From contig CP089462.1 in the NCBI GenBank assembly GCA_026636295.1, forward strand, positions 806,001 through 870,000: a DNA stretch of 64,000 nucleotides. Direction: 5' to 3'. The notes under the pieces were generated by a model. It worked only from the letters and a program-made list of their open reading frames with translations, did not search any database and was not told the origin of the DNA. Every line of letters starts with the position of its first letter. Position 1 is the first letter of the stretch. Below are positions 1-10,708 of the stretch, in pieces. The DNA is from Medakamo hakoo (taxonomy: Eukaryota; Chlorophyta; Trebouxiophyceae; Coccomyxaceae). The translations under genes and the position numbers were made by a program.

Positions 1-612
1 CTGCGCCGCCTGTTCCGCGACCTGTTCGCGCGCGAGGGCTTTGCCTGGGACTTTGTGTTCGACTGGACGCTGCTCAAGTACCAGCAGGCGCAGGCGGCGC
101 AGGCGGCACAGGCCGCGGCCCAAGCCGCGGTGGCGGCGGACGGCGGCGGCGGCGGCGGTGGGGGCCGGGCGGGCGGCGGGGCGGCGACCGCGCCCGCGGG
201 CGGTGCGGCCGGCCCGTCGGGCGGCGGCCCCTCCGCCGCGGCCGTGGCCGGGACGTCGGCCGCCGCCGGCGGCGGCACGACGCCGGGCGTCGCGTCCCGC
301 GGCGGGACGGGGGCGCCCGGCCCTTCGGGCTTGGGGCGGGACGGCTCGGCGGGGCTGCTGACGCCCGGCGGCGGCGGCGGTGGCGGCCTGCCCGGCCGGT
401 GCGTGGCCGAGGGCGGGGGGCCGTCGCCCTCCCCAGCCGCGGCGGCGGCGGCGGCGGCGGGCGCGGCGGCGGCGGCGGCAGCGGCGGCGGCGGCCGAGCC
501 GTCGGCACGGCGCCGGTTGCTGGGCCTGGGCGGCGGCGGTGGCGGCAGCGGCGGCCTGTCGCCCGCCGCGTCGCCGGCGCCGGCGCTCGCCCGGCCGGGC
601 GGCGCGCCTTGA
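1..612 (+). CDS. CK1: Casein kinase 1 family Ser/Thr kinase, 3' end only
   Basis: Partial gene. The reading frame is open at base 1 and stops with TGA at 610-612, giving the last 203 residues. The first 29 residues match the end of the CK1 catalytic domain (LRRLFRDLF...[10 protein letters not shown]), which in CK1 proteins is followed by a variable C-terminal tail. Here the tail is about 170 residues of low-complexity Gln/Ala, Gly and Ala/Pro/Ser sequence encoded by GCG/GGC-rich repeats. CK1 kinases are monophosphate-transferring Ser/Thr kinases acting in cytosol and nucleus, for example in circadian and DNA-repair signalling; the tail usually sets localisation and autoinhibition. No palmitoylation-type Cys pair is visible at the end. 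The kinase core and start codon lie left of the window. Family assignment is firm; the exact paralogue is not determinable. Confidence 0.85.
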   Translation: MRRLFRDLFAREGFAWDFVFDWTLLKYQQAQAAQAAQAAAQAAVAADGGGGGGGGRAGGGAATAPAGGAAGPSGGGPSAAAVAGTSAAAGGGTTPGVASRGGTGAPGPSGLGRDGSAGLLTPGGGGGGGLPGRCVAEGGGPSPSPAAAAAAAAGAAAAAAAAAAAEPSARRRLLGLGGGGGGSGGLSPAASPAPALARPGGAP

Positions 613-884
613 CGCACGCGGGATGGATGGACGCGGAGAGAGGGTTGGGAAAAGGAGGTGACGGCTGTTTTTTTTTCAGAGCGTGTCGGCCGCGTGCGCG
701 CTGCCACCTTCCTCCCCGCTTGTGGGCAGGGGGCGCGCGCGTGCGCGCGTGCGAGTGGTCGGGGAGGGAGCGCGGAGCAAAGGAGGAGCCTTTTTTTCCC
801 TGTGGTTTCTGTGTTCGTTTTTTTTTCATTTCCCACCCACCGCCTCGTCCCTCATGTCCCCCCCCCCCGCCCACACCTCATGCA

Positions 885-915
<31 letters not shown>

Positions 916-927
916 CTCCCTCTCTTC
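613..927. other. Intergenic spacer between two convergent 3' ends
   Basis: It separates the CK1 stop codon from the ORC5 stop codon and must hold both 3' UTRs and polyadenylation signals. It contains three T runs of 7-9 nt (about 668-676, 791-797, 818-826) and two long C runs. No reading frame in it resembles a protein. Confidence 0.7.
887..914. repeat. Poly(C) homopolymer of 28 nt
   Basis: 28 uninterrupted C residues lie 14 bp from the ORC5 stop codon, in that gene's 3' flank (G28 on the transcribed ORC5 sense strand). A shorter C-rich run lies at about 857-868. Such a tract can form a G-quadruplex or i-motif and is also a likely sequencing-length error site. Confidence 0.9.
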
Positions 928-3284
928 TCACGTCGGCACGCCAGGCATGTAAGCCTGCAGGTCGACGTGCACGTTGGCGGCCAAGCGGGCGGCGAGCTCA
1001 TCGGGGACGAGCGACGACCACCGCCCGCCGTCGAGGGCGGAGGCGCCAGCGCCACCCCCGCCCTCCCGGGCCAGCAAGCCCAGGGAGGCGAGCGAGGAGA
1101 CCTGGGTCAGGATGTCGCCCGCCTGGGCGGCGGCGCCCAGGCCGCCGCCGCCGCCGCCGCCGGCGCCGGGCGGCCCGCCGCCGCCGCCCCCGCCCTCTGC
1201 CTTGAGCAAGTGCCAGAAAATGGAGAGCAGGCGCTCCAGGGAGAAGGCGACGGGGTCCCGCCCGCCGGCGGCGGCGGCGCGGGCGTCCGCCCGGGCCGCC
1301 GCCACGCGCGCGCCGCCCGCCCGGCGCCGCCCGCCGCGGAAGGCCGGGTCGAACGTGCGGCGGTCGGCCGACGCCGGCGTCGCGCCCGCCACGTGCGCGG
1401 CCAGGACCAAGAATTTGGTCAGGTACGGCAGTTCCAGGTCCAGGCCGAGGGGGGCGGCGACCGGTCCGGCCGCCGGCGGCGCGGCGGACGCCTTCCCGTC
1501 GGGCGGCGGCAGGGTCCGCCCCGCGTCCAGGGCCGCGCGCGCCGCCCGCACCAGCGGGCGGGCCGCCGCGTTGAGGGCGCCCTCGCTCACCCGGCCGCTC
1601 ACCCGCCCGTCGCGGGCCGGCGCCAGCCAGCGCGGCCACAGCCAGGCCGCGGCCGCCCGCAGGGACGCCACGCCGCCGTCGTCCCGGCCCCAGGCCGGCA
1701 GGACGCAGCCGCGCACCATGCCAGCGTACAGGGCCGGCCCGTCCGTTCCATCCGGCAGGCCGGGCACGGCCTCGCCCGCCCGCGGCCCGTCCCGCGCCAG
1801 GATGGCCAGCAGCTCGGACGGGGAGTAGGCCGGGAAGGCGATGGAGGCGAGTGGGGGGGCGGGGCCGGCCGGGCCGGCTGCCGGCGCCCAGCCAGGGCCG
1901 CACCCGCCGGGCGCGCCGCCCCAGGCGGGCGACCCGATGAGAACCAGGCCGACGGGCGCGCCCGCCGCCGCGATGGCGGCCATGAGGGACCCCACCGCGT
2001 CCACGCCCGCCGCCGCGGCCGCGCCCGTGCCGGCGCCGGGCGACGCCGCGGCCAGGGCGTCGACGTCGTCCAGGACGACGAGCGTGGGCGGGATGGGGTG
2101 CGGGTGCGGGTGCTGCAGGCGCCCGCCCCCGCCGCCGCCGCCGCCCGGCGCGGGCGGCAGGAATTCGGCAAGGTCGGCGACGGAGTCGACGCGGACGTCG
2201 GGCGCGTACCCGTTGGACCGGCGGCGCTTGCGGCCCTGGTTAGTGGTGGGTGGCAGTGTTTTTTTTTTTGTGTGTGTGAGGGTTCTCCAGGCGGGACCCG
2301 GCGCGCGCCGCCTGTTTTGCTTTCCATCTCCAATTACCCGCCCCCTCTCCTCCCAACGCACCATCAGCGCGTCCAGCAGTTGGCGGGCCAGGGCTTTGGG
2401 CGGCGTCGTCGCGCAGCACTTGACGTACACGTGGCGGCGGCCGGCCTCGGCCAGGAGGTCGCTGCGTGTGTTTTTTTTGGTTGATAGGGCGGCGGGAGAG
2501 GTGAGGAGGGCCCGCCCACGCCGTTGAAACCAGCGCGCCGCGCGGCGTCCCATCTTGAATGCCTTGCGCTTTCGCGCGCCGGCCGCGCCGTGCCAAAGCG
2601 CGGGTGTTGTGGTCTTCCCTCACAGCAGCGACAGTCTGTGCCGCCCGCACGACCCATCCAGGGCGGGCGTGCCATCCCTGGCGACCGTTCATGCCCTCCC
2701 AAATAGGGCCCCCCTCCCTGAATGGACACGCCTCGCGCGCGCGCCCTGGGCCTCTTCCCTCTCCCCGCCGAAACCACTCTCTCCTCTTACCGCACGACGG
2801 CCGTCTTGCCCACGGATGGCGGGCCGTGGACCAACACATGCCCCGTCCAGTCGGTGCTCAGGCGCAGGGCGTCTCCCAGCGCGCAGACCTGGGCTTCCCG
2901 GCCCGGGTACCGGGCGGACACGGCGGCCACGGCCTCGCCCAGCGCAAGCGCCGGGTCGGGCGGGCGGGCAACACCGGTCGTCGACGGCGAGCGCGAGCGG
3001 CGGTGCACGCCAGCCGCTGCTGAGCCGGGCGGGGAAGGCGAGCCGGCCGTGGACGGGCGTGGAGCTTCATCGTCTTCACCTCCGCGCAAGGAGGGCGAGG
3101 GCGACGTCGCTCCCCGGCCACGACGGCGGGCCGCGGCCGCGGCCGCGGCCGCGCGGTTGGCCGCGTCGATAGCGGCCGCAGCGGCTGCCGTCGCGGCGGC
3201 CGCTGCGTCCGCGCCGGCGGACCGGGTGGACCGACGCGTCGTCGTGGCTGCTGGTGCGTCGGCCGCGCCACGGGCGGCGGGCAT
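928..3284 (-). CDS. ORC5: Origin recognition complex subunit 5
   Basis: Three exons: 3284-2791, 2461-2362 and 2235-928, giving 633 aa. ORC5 is an AAA+ subunit of the six-protein complex that binds replication origins and loads MCM2-7 in the nucleus. After an Ala-rich N-terminal extension of about 110 residues comes the ORC5 start signature (RYPGREAQV), then Walker A GPPSVGKT; the first intron interrupts just after it at VVR|DLL. Exon 2 holds the conserved Cys segment (VYVKCCATTPPKALARQLL). Exon 3 has the Walker B-like VVLDDVDAL and the C-terminal winged-helix part (ILTQVSSLASLGLL, ending VDLQAYMPG). Donors are GTAAGA and GTGCGT. The ATG at 3284 is the only in-frame start after the upstream divergent promoter. 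The N-terminal Ala tract is encoded by palindromic GGCCGC repeats and is longer than in animal ORC5. It shares a 360-bp head-to-head promoter with the ABC transporter. Confidence 0.88.
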
Positions 3285-3644
3285 GGCAGCGGGGGGAAGG
3301 GCGCGCGCGCGCGAGAACAAAAGCAATGGGAGCGCGGAAACGAGTTTTGATGCCTCGCGCCGTGCTCGCAGCCAAAACGCCCGCCACACCTGCAAGAGAA
3401 AGTCCGGGAGCGCACTGTGCTCAGGTCTTGCGCCCGCCCTGTGCTTTCGGACCCTGCGCCACCCACGCCCACCTCTGCCGCGAGGCCTCCACCACGCATA
3501 GTGGCGCTCAGCTAGGCCGAGCGCACGACTGGAGTGTCCCTGCCTCGTCGCGCCACACACACGCCTCGCCCCAATTCCCGTCCTCGCGCTCGCCCGTTCG
3601 TCTTCCCTTCCTCCCTCCCCCCCTCCCTGTGACCCGCATTGGCC
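3285..3644. promoter_or_regulatory. Divergent promoter region, ORC5 / ABCC transporter
   Basis: 360 bp between the two start codons, so both 5' UTRs and promoters must lie here. No TATA box is evident. The right half is a pyrimidine-rich C/T stretch leading into the transporter start codon. Boundaries are inferred from the CDS only. Confidence 0.5.
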
Positions 3645-6600
3645 ATGGCCGGCGGCTGGTTTGGGCGGCGTGGGACTGGGCCACCTGCTGACGCAGGAGA
3701 TGGAGCGCGGGCGGGCGCCGCGACGGGTGGCGGACCGGCCGACGGCGCGCCGGCGGCGGCCACGCCCGTCGTGGCCGCGGCCCCGCCTGCTGCCGCGGCC
3801 GCGCCGGCCGCGGCCGACCACGAGCAGCGCCAGCCCGTCACCCGCGTCGCGACGCCCTGGCCCAACCTGCCCTCCTTCCTCCTGTTTTCCTGGTTCACGC
3901 CCCTGCTCACCACCGGTTGGCGCCGCCCGCTGGGCCTGCCCGACCTGCCGCACCTGCTGCTCCCACTAACGACGGACGCGTCGGCGGACGCCTTCATTGC
4001 CGCGTTCCAGGCCCGGGCGCCGTCGCCCGAAGCCATGAAGGCTGCAGCCGCGGAAGCGGCGTTGAAAGGGACCGGGGAAGAGTCGTGGCCCGGCGGCGGC
4101 GGCGGCAAGAAGAAGAAGAAGAAAAAGGCGGCGCGTCCAGCGGACGAGGCCGGGCGCGCCGCCGCGGCCGCGGCCGCGGCCGCCGCGGGCAAGTCTGGCG
4201 CCCCGCTCATCGGCGCCCTGTGGCAGCTCAACCGTGGCCGCCTGCTCGGCTCCATGGGCCTGCAACTGGCGCAGGCCGGCATCCAGTTTGCGGGGCCCAT
4301 GCTGCTGAAGCTCATTGCCACCGTGCTCAACTCGCCGACCCCGCCGACGCGCGCCGACCTGGCCCGCGCTTACACGGCCGCGGGCTTCATGTTCCTGGCG
4401 CCCCTGCTCGGCGCCCTGGGCTTTGTGCACGCGTCCCGCCTGGCCGCCACTGCCCAGGTCCGCGTCCGCGCCCAGCTGACGGCGGCGGTCTACCGCAAGG
4501 CGCTGCGCCTGTCCCCCCGGTCGCGGCAGCGCGTCGAGGTCGGCCGGGTCGTCAACATGATGTCGTCCGACGTCAACACGCTGGCCACCTTTGTCTTCCC
4601 CTTTTTCAACCAGCTGTTCAGCGCGCCCATCATGCTGGCCGTGGCCCTGGCCCTGCTCTGGGTCCAGATCCGGTGGGGCACGTTCATCGGCCTGGCCATC
4701 TTGCTGCTCTCCTCCCCCGCGTCCGGCCGGTTCGTGCGCAAGATCACCCAGCTGCGCCGGGCCATGCTCACGCACACGGACGCGCGCGTCCGCCTGACCA
4801 ACCAGTTGCTGGCCGGCATCCGCGTGCTGAAGCTGTACGCGTGGGAAGCCGCGCAGGAGGCGGCGGTGCTGGAGGCCCGGCGCCTGGAGCTGGGGCGGCT
4901 GCGGGCGGCCATCCCGTTCCGGGTCGGCATGCAGACGCTGCTCTTCTCCGCGCCCGCCCTGGGCGCGGTCGCCTCGTTCGCGGCGTACGGGAGCGCGGAG
5001 CCGCAACGCTTCATGCCGCCGCGCATCTTTGCCGCGCTCGCCCTGTTCTCGCTGATGCGCCTGCCGCTCATCCTGCTGCCCTTCACGCTCGTGGAGTTGG
5101 GGAATGGCGTCGTGTCCGCGCGCCGCCTGACGCAGTTCCTGACGATGGAGGAGCGGGACGGCGGCGACGGCCGCGGGTTGGAGCCGCCCACCTGGCCTGG
5201 CGGCCTCGGCATCCAGATCCAGGGCGCCGACTTTTACTGGCCCGAGCCCGGACCGCCCGTGGGCGCGGCTGGCCCGGCCAAGGCCGGGCCGCCGCCGTCT
5301 ACTGCCGCGTCCGACAAAAAGAAGAAAAAGGGGAAGGCAGGTGGGACGGCGGCGTCGTCCGACGGCGGGTCGTCGGCCGTCGCGGTCGACGTCTCGAAAG
5401 CCGGGCCACCCCCGCCATCCGAAGGCGGTGGCTCGTCGGCCGCCCCACCCAAAAAAGACGCCCCGGAACCCGGGTCCCTGGCCGCCCTGCGTGCGTCCGT
5501 CGCGTCCACCCGCGGCGGCGGGGGCGCGCCGCCCGACTTTGACCCGCTGGCGGCCGGCGGCCCCGCCACGTACTGGCTGCGCTCCATCGACCTGGCCGTC
5601 AAGCCCGGCGACCTGGTGTGCGTCGTCGGCCGCGTCGGCTCCGGCAAGTCCTCCCTCATTTCCGCCGCCCTGGGCGAGATGTGCGTGGCGGGCGGGTGCG
5701 TCCGCCTGGGCGGCAGCGTCGCGTACGCGGCGCAGCAGGCCTTTATTGCTAACGCGACGCTGCGCGACAACGTCCTCTTCGGCCGGGGCTTTGAGCCGGC
5801 GCGGTGGGAGGCCACGCTGGACGCGTGCTGCCTGCGGCCGGACCTGGCCGTGTTGGCGGCCGGCGACCAGACCGAAATCGGGGAGAAGGGCATCAACCTG
5901 TCCGGCGGCCAAAAGCAGCGCGTCGCGATTGCGAGGGCCCTGTACTCGGGCGCCGACACCTTCTTGCTGGACGACGTCCTGTCCGCCGTCGACGTCCACG
6001 TCGGCGCCACGCTCTGGTCGGAGGCCATTGTCGGCGGCATGGTGCGGGGGCGCAGCAACGGCGGCGCGCCCGGCGCGGTGCTGATTGCGACCAACCAGCT
6101 GCAATACCTGTCCCGCCCCGAGACGAGCGCCGTGGTGTACCTGGAAAACGGCCGCATCGCGGCGTGCGGCAAGTTCGAGGCCGTTCGGGCGTCGTCGCCC
6201 GGGTTCCGGGCGCTGCTGGAAGATTTCGAGGCCCGCCAAGCCGCCGCTGAGAAAGGGGAGGCGGGTCCATCGCCGTCGCCGCCGGCGGCCAAGCGCGGGC
6301 CGTCGCTCGACCTGACCGGCACCGACCTGGCCGCCCTGCGCGCCGCGTCGCGCGGCGCCTCGCTCGACCTGACGGCAGTCAAAAGGGCGGGCGCCGGGGC
6401 CGCGCCCGGCTCGCCACCGCCGCCGGTGCCGCCGCCGTCCCAACGACCAGCCGCCCTCACTTCCTCCGCCGCCGCCCGGGCCGCCCGCTTCCAGCGCGTG
6501 CCCACGGTCGCCATCGAGCGGGAGGCCCGCCTGGAAGCGTTGCACGACGCGGAAGCGGGCGGCCGCGGCGCGGTGGGGGCGCGCGGCGGCACGGCTGTGC

Positions 6601-8825
6601 CCGCGTTGGAATCCGCCTTTGCCCGGACGTATGCCCGGCCTGGCACGGCTGGTGACGGCAGTGGCAGCCGGAGTGGGGCGGCCACGCCCGTGGGAGGAGC
6701 GCCGGCGGGGGCGGGCGGGGGCCTCGTCGCGACGGCCGCCCGGTCGGCGTCGGCCGCGCTGGGCGCGCTGTGGCGGCCCGCGGCCCGCCGCCCGCCGCGC
6801 TCGACCGCGTCCGCGCCGCCGCCGCCGCCGTCATCCGTGCCGTCTGACGACTCCGCGGCTGGGGTGGGTGGCGGCGCCAAAGCCGCGCCCTCCTCCCCGC
6901 CCTCCTCTCCCCCGCCGCCCGGCAAGGCGGGCGCCGAGCGCGACGAGGCCGCCCAAAAGAAAAAGGGCGCCATCACGGTGGCTGAAGACCGGGAGACGGG
7001 CGCCATCGGCGGGGCCGTCTACGCGTACTACGTCTCCAAGTACGGCCTGGTCCGCGCCTGCCTGCTCGTCGCCTTCTGGACGGGCGAGCAGTCGTGCCGC
7101 GTCCTCACCAACTGGTGGCTCGCCCGCTGGACGGCCGCGGAAGCGGCCGCGCTCAAGATCCCGGGCCCGCACGCCTCGCCCCGCGCCAAATACCTGGGCG
7201 GCTACGTGGGCCTGTCGCTGGGCTTCGTCGCCCTGACCTGCATGCGCGCGACCGTCAACCTGCTGTCCGCCGTGCGCGCGTCCAAGGCCATCCACGCCGA
7301 AGCGCTCCACGCGGTCGTCCGCTCGCCCGTGTCCTTTTTCGACGCGACGCCCATCGGCCGCGCCCTCAACCGGTTCTCCAAGGACACGGACGAGCTGGAC
7401 TACTTGCTGCCGCAGTCGCTCGGCGAGTTTTTCAACTGCCTCTTCCAGCTGGCCGCCACCATCATCTTCATTTCCATCATCCAGCCCTGGTTCCTGGCCG
7501 GCGTCTTCCCGCTCATGGGCTTTTACTACCTCGTCCAACGCTTTTACAGGCGGGCGAACATTGAGCTGCAGCGGACGGACGCGACCACGCGCTCGCCGAT
7601 CTACGCCCACTTTTCGGAGACGCTCTCTGGCACGGACACGCTGCGCGCGTACGGCGCGGCGCCCGGCGAAGCCGCCAAGTCGGCCCGCCTGGTCGACACC
7701 AACCACCGCGCCTTCTTCTCCCTGAAGTCGGCCGACCAGTGGCTGTCGCTGAGGCTCGAGCTGGTCGGCGCGGGCCTCGTCGCGCTAACTGCTGTTTTGG
7801 GCATCAGTGGCAGAGGCCGCATACCTCCGGCCCTTGCCGCGCTCGCGCTCTCCGAGTCCCTGGATGTCGTCGGCTTCCTGAAGTACGCTGTCATGTCAGG
7901 GGCCATGTTTGAAGCCCGGTCAAATGCCGTCGAACGGCTGATGACCTACGCGCGCCTGCCGTCCGAGGCGGCCGTCGACACGCCGCCAGGCGCGGCGCCG
8001 CCGCCCGACTGGCCGACCGCGGGCGCGCTCGCCTTCCAGGACGTGTCCCTGCGCTACCGCCCGGAGCTGGACCCCGCCCTCCGGGGCGTCACGTTTTCCC
8101 TGCCGGCGGGGTGCCGGGCCGGCGTGGTCGGGCGCACCGGCTCGGGCAAATCCTCGCTCGTACAGGCGCTCTTCCGCATTGTCGAGCCGTGCGGCGGGCG
8201 CATCACCGTCGACGGCGTCGACCTGGCGACGCTCGGCCTGGCCGACGTCCGCGGCCGCATCTCCGTCATCCCGCAAGACCCGGCCCTGTTCAGCGGGACC
8301 GTGCGCTCCAACCTGGACCCGTACGGCCGCCACGCCGACGGCGAGCTGTGGAACGCGCTGGACGTGGTCGGGTTGCGGGCCATCGTGGCTGAAGCGGGAG
8401 CGGCGGAAGCCGCGTCCGACGCGGGCGTGTCGGCGTCCAAGGGCGCGACAACGCCCGCCACGCCCACCATCCCGCTGCGCTCGGGCTTGGACGCCCGCGT
8501 CACGGAGGGCGGCGACAACTGGTCGGTCGGCCAGCGCCAGCTGCTGTGCGTGGCTCGCGCCGTCCTGCGCCGCCCCCGCCTCCTCGTCGCGGACGAAGCG
8601 ACCGCGTCCGTCGACGGCGAGACGGACGCCGCGATCCAGGCCGCGCTGCGCTCTGCCTTTGCGGGCGCGACCACGCTGACGGTGGCGCACCGCCTCAACA
8701 CGATCCTGGACTCGGATCGTGTGCTGGTCATGGAAAAAGGCGTCGTGGCCGAGGATGGGAGCGTCCCCGAACTGTTGGCAAAGGAGGGCGGCATGTTTCG
8801 GGCGATGGTGGAGGGGGCTGAGTGA
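3645..8825 (+). CDS. ABCC-type (MRP) full ABC transporter
   Basis: Intronless reading frame of 1,726 aa from ATG 3645 (CCATGG context). It is a full-length ABC exporter of the C subfamily: no clear TMD0, two six-helix transmembrane domains and two nucleotide-binding domains (NBDs). ABCC proteins pump glutathione, glucuronide or other organic-anion conjugates out of the cytosol, often into the vacuole in plants and algae. The N-terminal SWFTPLLTTGWRRPL matches the ABCC lead-in. NBD1 has Walker A GRVGSGKSSL (Lys about 668), signature LSGGQKQR and LLDDVLSAVD. NBD2 has GRTGSGKSSL (Lys about 1502), a drifted signature WSVGQRQ, VADEATASVD and the H-loop TVAHRLN. NBD1 has Asp where NBD2 has the catalytic Glu, the usual ABCC asymmetry. 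Lys-rich and Pro/Ala/Ser-rich insertions lie before TMD1 and in the linker. Substrate cannot be read from sequence. Confidence 0.93.
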   Translation: MAGGWFGRRGTGPPADAGDGARAGAATGGGPADGAPAAATPVVAAAPPAAAAAPAAADHEQRQPVTRVATPWPNLPSFLLFSWFTPLLTTGWRRPLGLPDLPHLLLPLTTDASADAFIAAFQARAPSPEAMKAAAAEAALKGTGEESWPGGGGGKKKKKKKAARPADEAGRAAAAAAAAAAGKSGAPLIGALWQLNRGRLLGSMGLQLAQAGIQFAGPMLLKLIATVLNSPTPPTRADLARAYTAAGFMFLAPLLGALGFVHASRLAATAQVRVRAQLTAAVYRKALRLSPRSRQRVEVGRVVNMMSSDVNTLATFVFPFFNQLFSAPIMLAVALALLWVQIRWGTFIGLAILLLSSPASGRFVRKITQLRRAMLTHTDARVRLTNQLLAGIRVLKLYAWEAAQEAAVLEARRLELGRLRAAIPFRVGMQTLLFSAPALGAVASFAAYGSAEPQRFMPPRIFAALALFSLMRLPLILLPFTLVELGNGVVSARRLTQFLTMEERDGGDGRGLEPPTWPGGLGIQIQGADFYWPEPGPPVGAAGPAKAGPPPSTAASDKKKKKGKAGGTAASSDGGSSAVAVDVSKAGPPPPSEGGGSSAAPPKKDAPEPGSLAALRASVASTRGGGGAPPDFDPLAAGGPATYWLRSIDLAVKPGDLVCVVGRVGSGKSSLISAALGEMCVAGGCVRLGGSVAYAAQQAFIANATLRDNVLFGRGFEPARWEATLDACCLRPDLAVLAAGDQTEIGEKGINLSGGQKQRVAIARALYSGADTFLLDDVLSAVDVHVGATLWSEAIVGGMVRGRSNGGAPGAVLIATNQLQYLSRPETSAVVYLENGRIAACGKFEAVRASSPGFRALLEDFEARQAAAEKGEAGPSPSPPAAKRGPSLDLTGTDLAALRAASRGASLDLTAVKRAGAGAAPGSPPPPVPPPSQRPAALTSSAAARAARFQRVPTVAIEREARLEALHDAEAGGRGAVGARGGTAVPALESAFARTYARPGTAGDGSGSRSGAATPVGGAPAGAGGGLVATAARSASAALGALWRPAARRPPRSTASAPPPPPSSVPSDDSAAGVGGGAKAAPSSPPSSPPPPGKAGAERDEAAQKKKGAITVAEDRETGAIGGAVYAYYVSKYGLVRACLLVAFWTGEQSCRVLTNWWLARWTAAEAAALKIPGPHASPRAKYLGGYVGLSLGFVALTCMRATVNLLSAVRASKAIHAEALHAVVRSPVSFFDATPIGRALNRFSKDTDELDYLLPQSLGEFFNCLFQLAATIIFISIIQPWFLAGVFPLMGFYYLVQRFYRRANIELQRTDATTRSPIYAHFSETLSGTDTLRAYGAAPGEAAKSARLVDTNHRAFFSLKSADQWLSLRLELVGAGLVALTAVLGISGRGRIPPALAALALSESLDVVGFLKYAVMSGAMFEARSNAVERLMTYARLPSEAAVDTPPGAAPPPDWPTAGALAFQDVSLRYRPELDPALRGVTFSLPAGCRAGVVGRTGSGKSSLVQALFRIVEPCGGRITVDGVDLATLGLADVRGRISVIPQDPALFSGTVRSNLDPYGRHADGELWNALDVVGLRAIVAEAGAAEAASDAGVSASKGATTPATPTIPLRSGLDARVTEGGDNWSVGQRQLLCVARAVLRRPRLLVADEATASVDGETDAAIQAALRSAFAGATTLTVAHRLNTILDSDRVLVMEKGVVAEDGSVPELLAKEGGMFRAMVEGAE

Positions 8826-8930
8826 GTGGAGGGATGGGATGGGAGGTCGTGCAACTGGGCGCGCAACGCTCCCTCACTCCTTTTTTTCTCACGCGCGTTC
8901 CCCACCAACCCACCCTCACACTCCTCGCCC

Positions 8931-10708
8931 ATGTCGGACGATGAGATGGAAGGTAGATCTCGGTCGTGTGGTTTCTCGCGTGGCGGGAGGGCCGAACCGT
9001 GGCCGCGCGGGCCGTGTCGGGTTCCTCGCATCAAAACCGACCAGCGCTGTTTTTTCACGTCCCGCCCACCCAACCCACCCAACCCCTCAGACTATGGCTT
9101 TGCCTATTCGGACGACGAAGTCGCCGAGGAGGACGCGGACATCGAGAACGCGTACTACAACGCCAAGGGCGCGCTGGAAGACTTGGGCGGCGGCGACGAC
9201 GCGGCGCGCGCCGCGCTGCAGGGCTTCCAAGACGTCCTGGCGACGGACGAGGCCAGCGGGTCCCGCGGCGACTGGAGCTTCAAGGCGCTGAAGCAGGTGT
9301 GAATGGGTGGGTGGAGGGGTGTGCAGGGGTGCGGCCGCGGTGTCCGTTTTTCCGACCTCCCCCTCCCCCCCCCAAACCCATGCCTCACGCACCCTCCCTC
9401 CCACCCATCCCTCCTCAGATCGTCAAGCTGCGCCACCGCCTGAACGAGCCCGACGCCATGATGGCCGCCTACTCCGACATGCTGGCCATGGCCGCGTCGG
9501 GCGCCGTCCCCCGCCACGCCGCGGAGAAAAAGCTGTCGTCGCTGTTGGACCACGTGGCGGCCGCGGCCGCGGCCGCGGCCGCCAAGGAAGGCAGAGCGCT
9601 CGCGTCCGCCGAAGACGACGCGCGCGGCGACGGGTCCGCGGCCGCCGGGGCGCGCGCCCGGGCGGACGCCCTGCTGGAAAAGGTGTACCAGGCCACGCTG
9701 GATGCCCTGGGCCACTCCAATGAACGCCTGGCCTTCCGCACCCGCCTGCGCCTGGCGGGGCTGTGGCTGGCCCGCGGCAACCTGGAGGCGGCGGAAGGGG
9801 CGCTGTCGGCGCTGCGTGCCGGCGTGGGCGGCATCCCGGGCTTGGACCCGCCCGCCGTCATGGCCGGCGCTGGCGCGGCCGACGCCTCGTCCGCCGACGA
9901 CGCCCGGCGCGGCACGCAGGTCCTGGACGTGCTGGCGCTGGAAGTCCAGGTCGCGGCCGCGGTGGGCGACGCGCGCCGCGCGCGCGCCGCCCACCGCGCG
10001 GCGCTCGGCGCCCTGCGCACCGCCATTCCCCACCCTCGCGTCATGGGCGCCATCCGGGAAGCGGGCGGCCGTGCCGCGCTCGCCGACCGGGACTGGGCGG
10101 GCGCGGCGACGTCGTTTTTTGAGGCCTTCCGCGCATACGACGAAGCCGGCGCGCACCCGCAACGCACGGCCTGCCTGCGCGGCGCCGTCGTCGCGTCGCT
10201 GCTCATGGGCACCGGCGTCGACCCGTTTGAAGCCGTGGAAGCCCGGCCCTACCGCAACGACCGCGACGTCGCGGCCGTCGCCGCACTGGCCGACGCGCAC
10301 CAGGCGGGCGACGCGGCCGCGTTTGGGCGGGCGGCCGCCAAGCACGCGGCCGCCCTGGCGGCCGACCCCGTGGTCTCTGCCCACTTGGGCGACCTGACGG
10401 CCGCCGTCCGCGGCGCGGCCGCGCTGCGCGCCGTCGCGCCGTACGCCCGCGTGCGCCTGGACCACGTGGCGCGCGAGCTGGGTGTCTCGCCGGGCGAGGC
10501 GGAAGCTGTGTTGGCGGGCCTGATCCTCGCCGGCCGCCTGGCCGGGCGCATCGACCAGGGCGCCGGGCTGTTTGAAGTCGGCGGTGGTGGGGGTGAGGCG
10601 GCCGCCGCCGCCGCCTCCGGCCCGCCCGACCGGGCGGCGGCGCTGGCCGGGTGGGCCACCGCCGTGCGCGGGCTGCACAAGGGCGTCGCGGCCAAGCTGT
10701 TGGCGTAG
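8931..10708 (+). CDS. CSN2: COP9 signalosome subunit 2
   Basis: Exons 8931-8952, 9091-9296 and 9419-10708, 505 aa. CSN2 is the PCI-domain subunit of the COP9 signalosome that holds the cullin-RBX1 end of CRL ubiquitin ligases for deneddylation by CSN5; it acts mainly in the nucleus. The joined N-terminus (MSDDEMEDYGFAYSDDE) has the acidic start of the family. The next block has IENAYYNAKGAL and WSFKALKQIVKL, both diagnostic of CSN2. TPR-like helices follow, then a winged-helix PCI end (YARVRLDHVARELGVSPGEAE). The first exon is only 22 nt; the second intron falls right after ALKQ. Insertions rich in Ala (about residue 115, coded by GGCCGC repeats) make it about 60 residues longer than the animal protein. 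It lies 105 bp after the transporter stop. Confidence 0.9.

Noticed and set aside
3966-6545. 859-codon minus frame opposite the ABC transporter
   Set aside because: The + frame has both NBDs and TMDs in full; the minus frame is Gly/Arg/Gln-rich without motifs.
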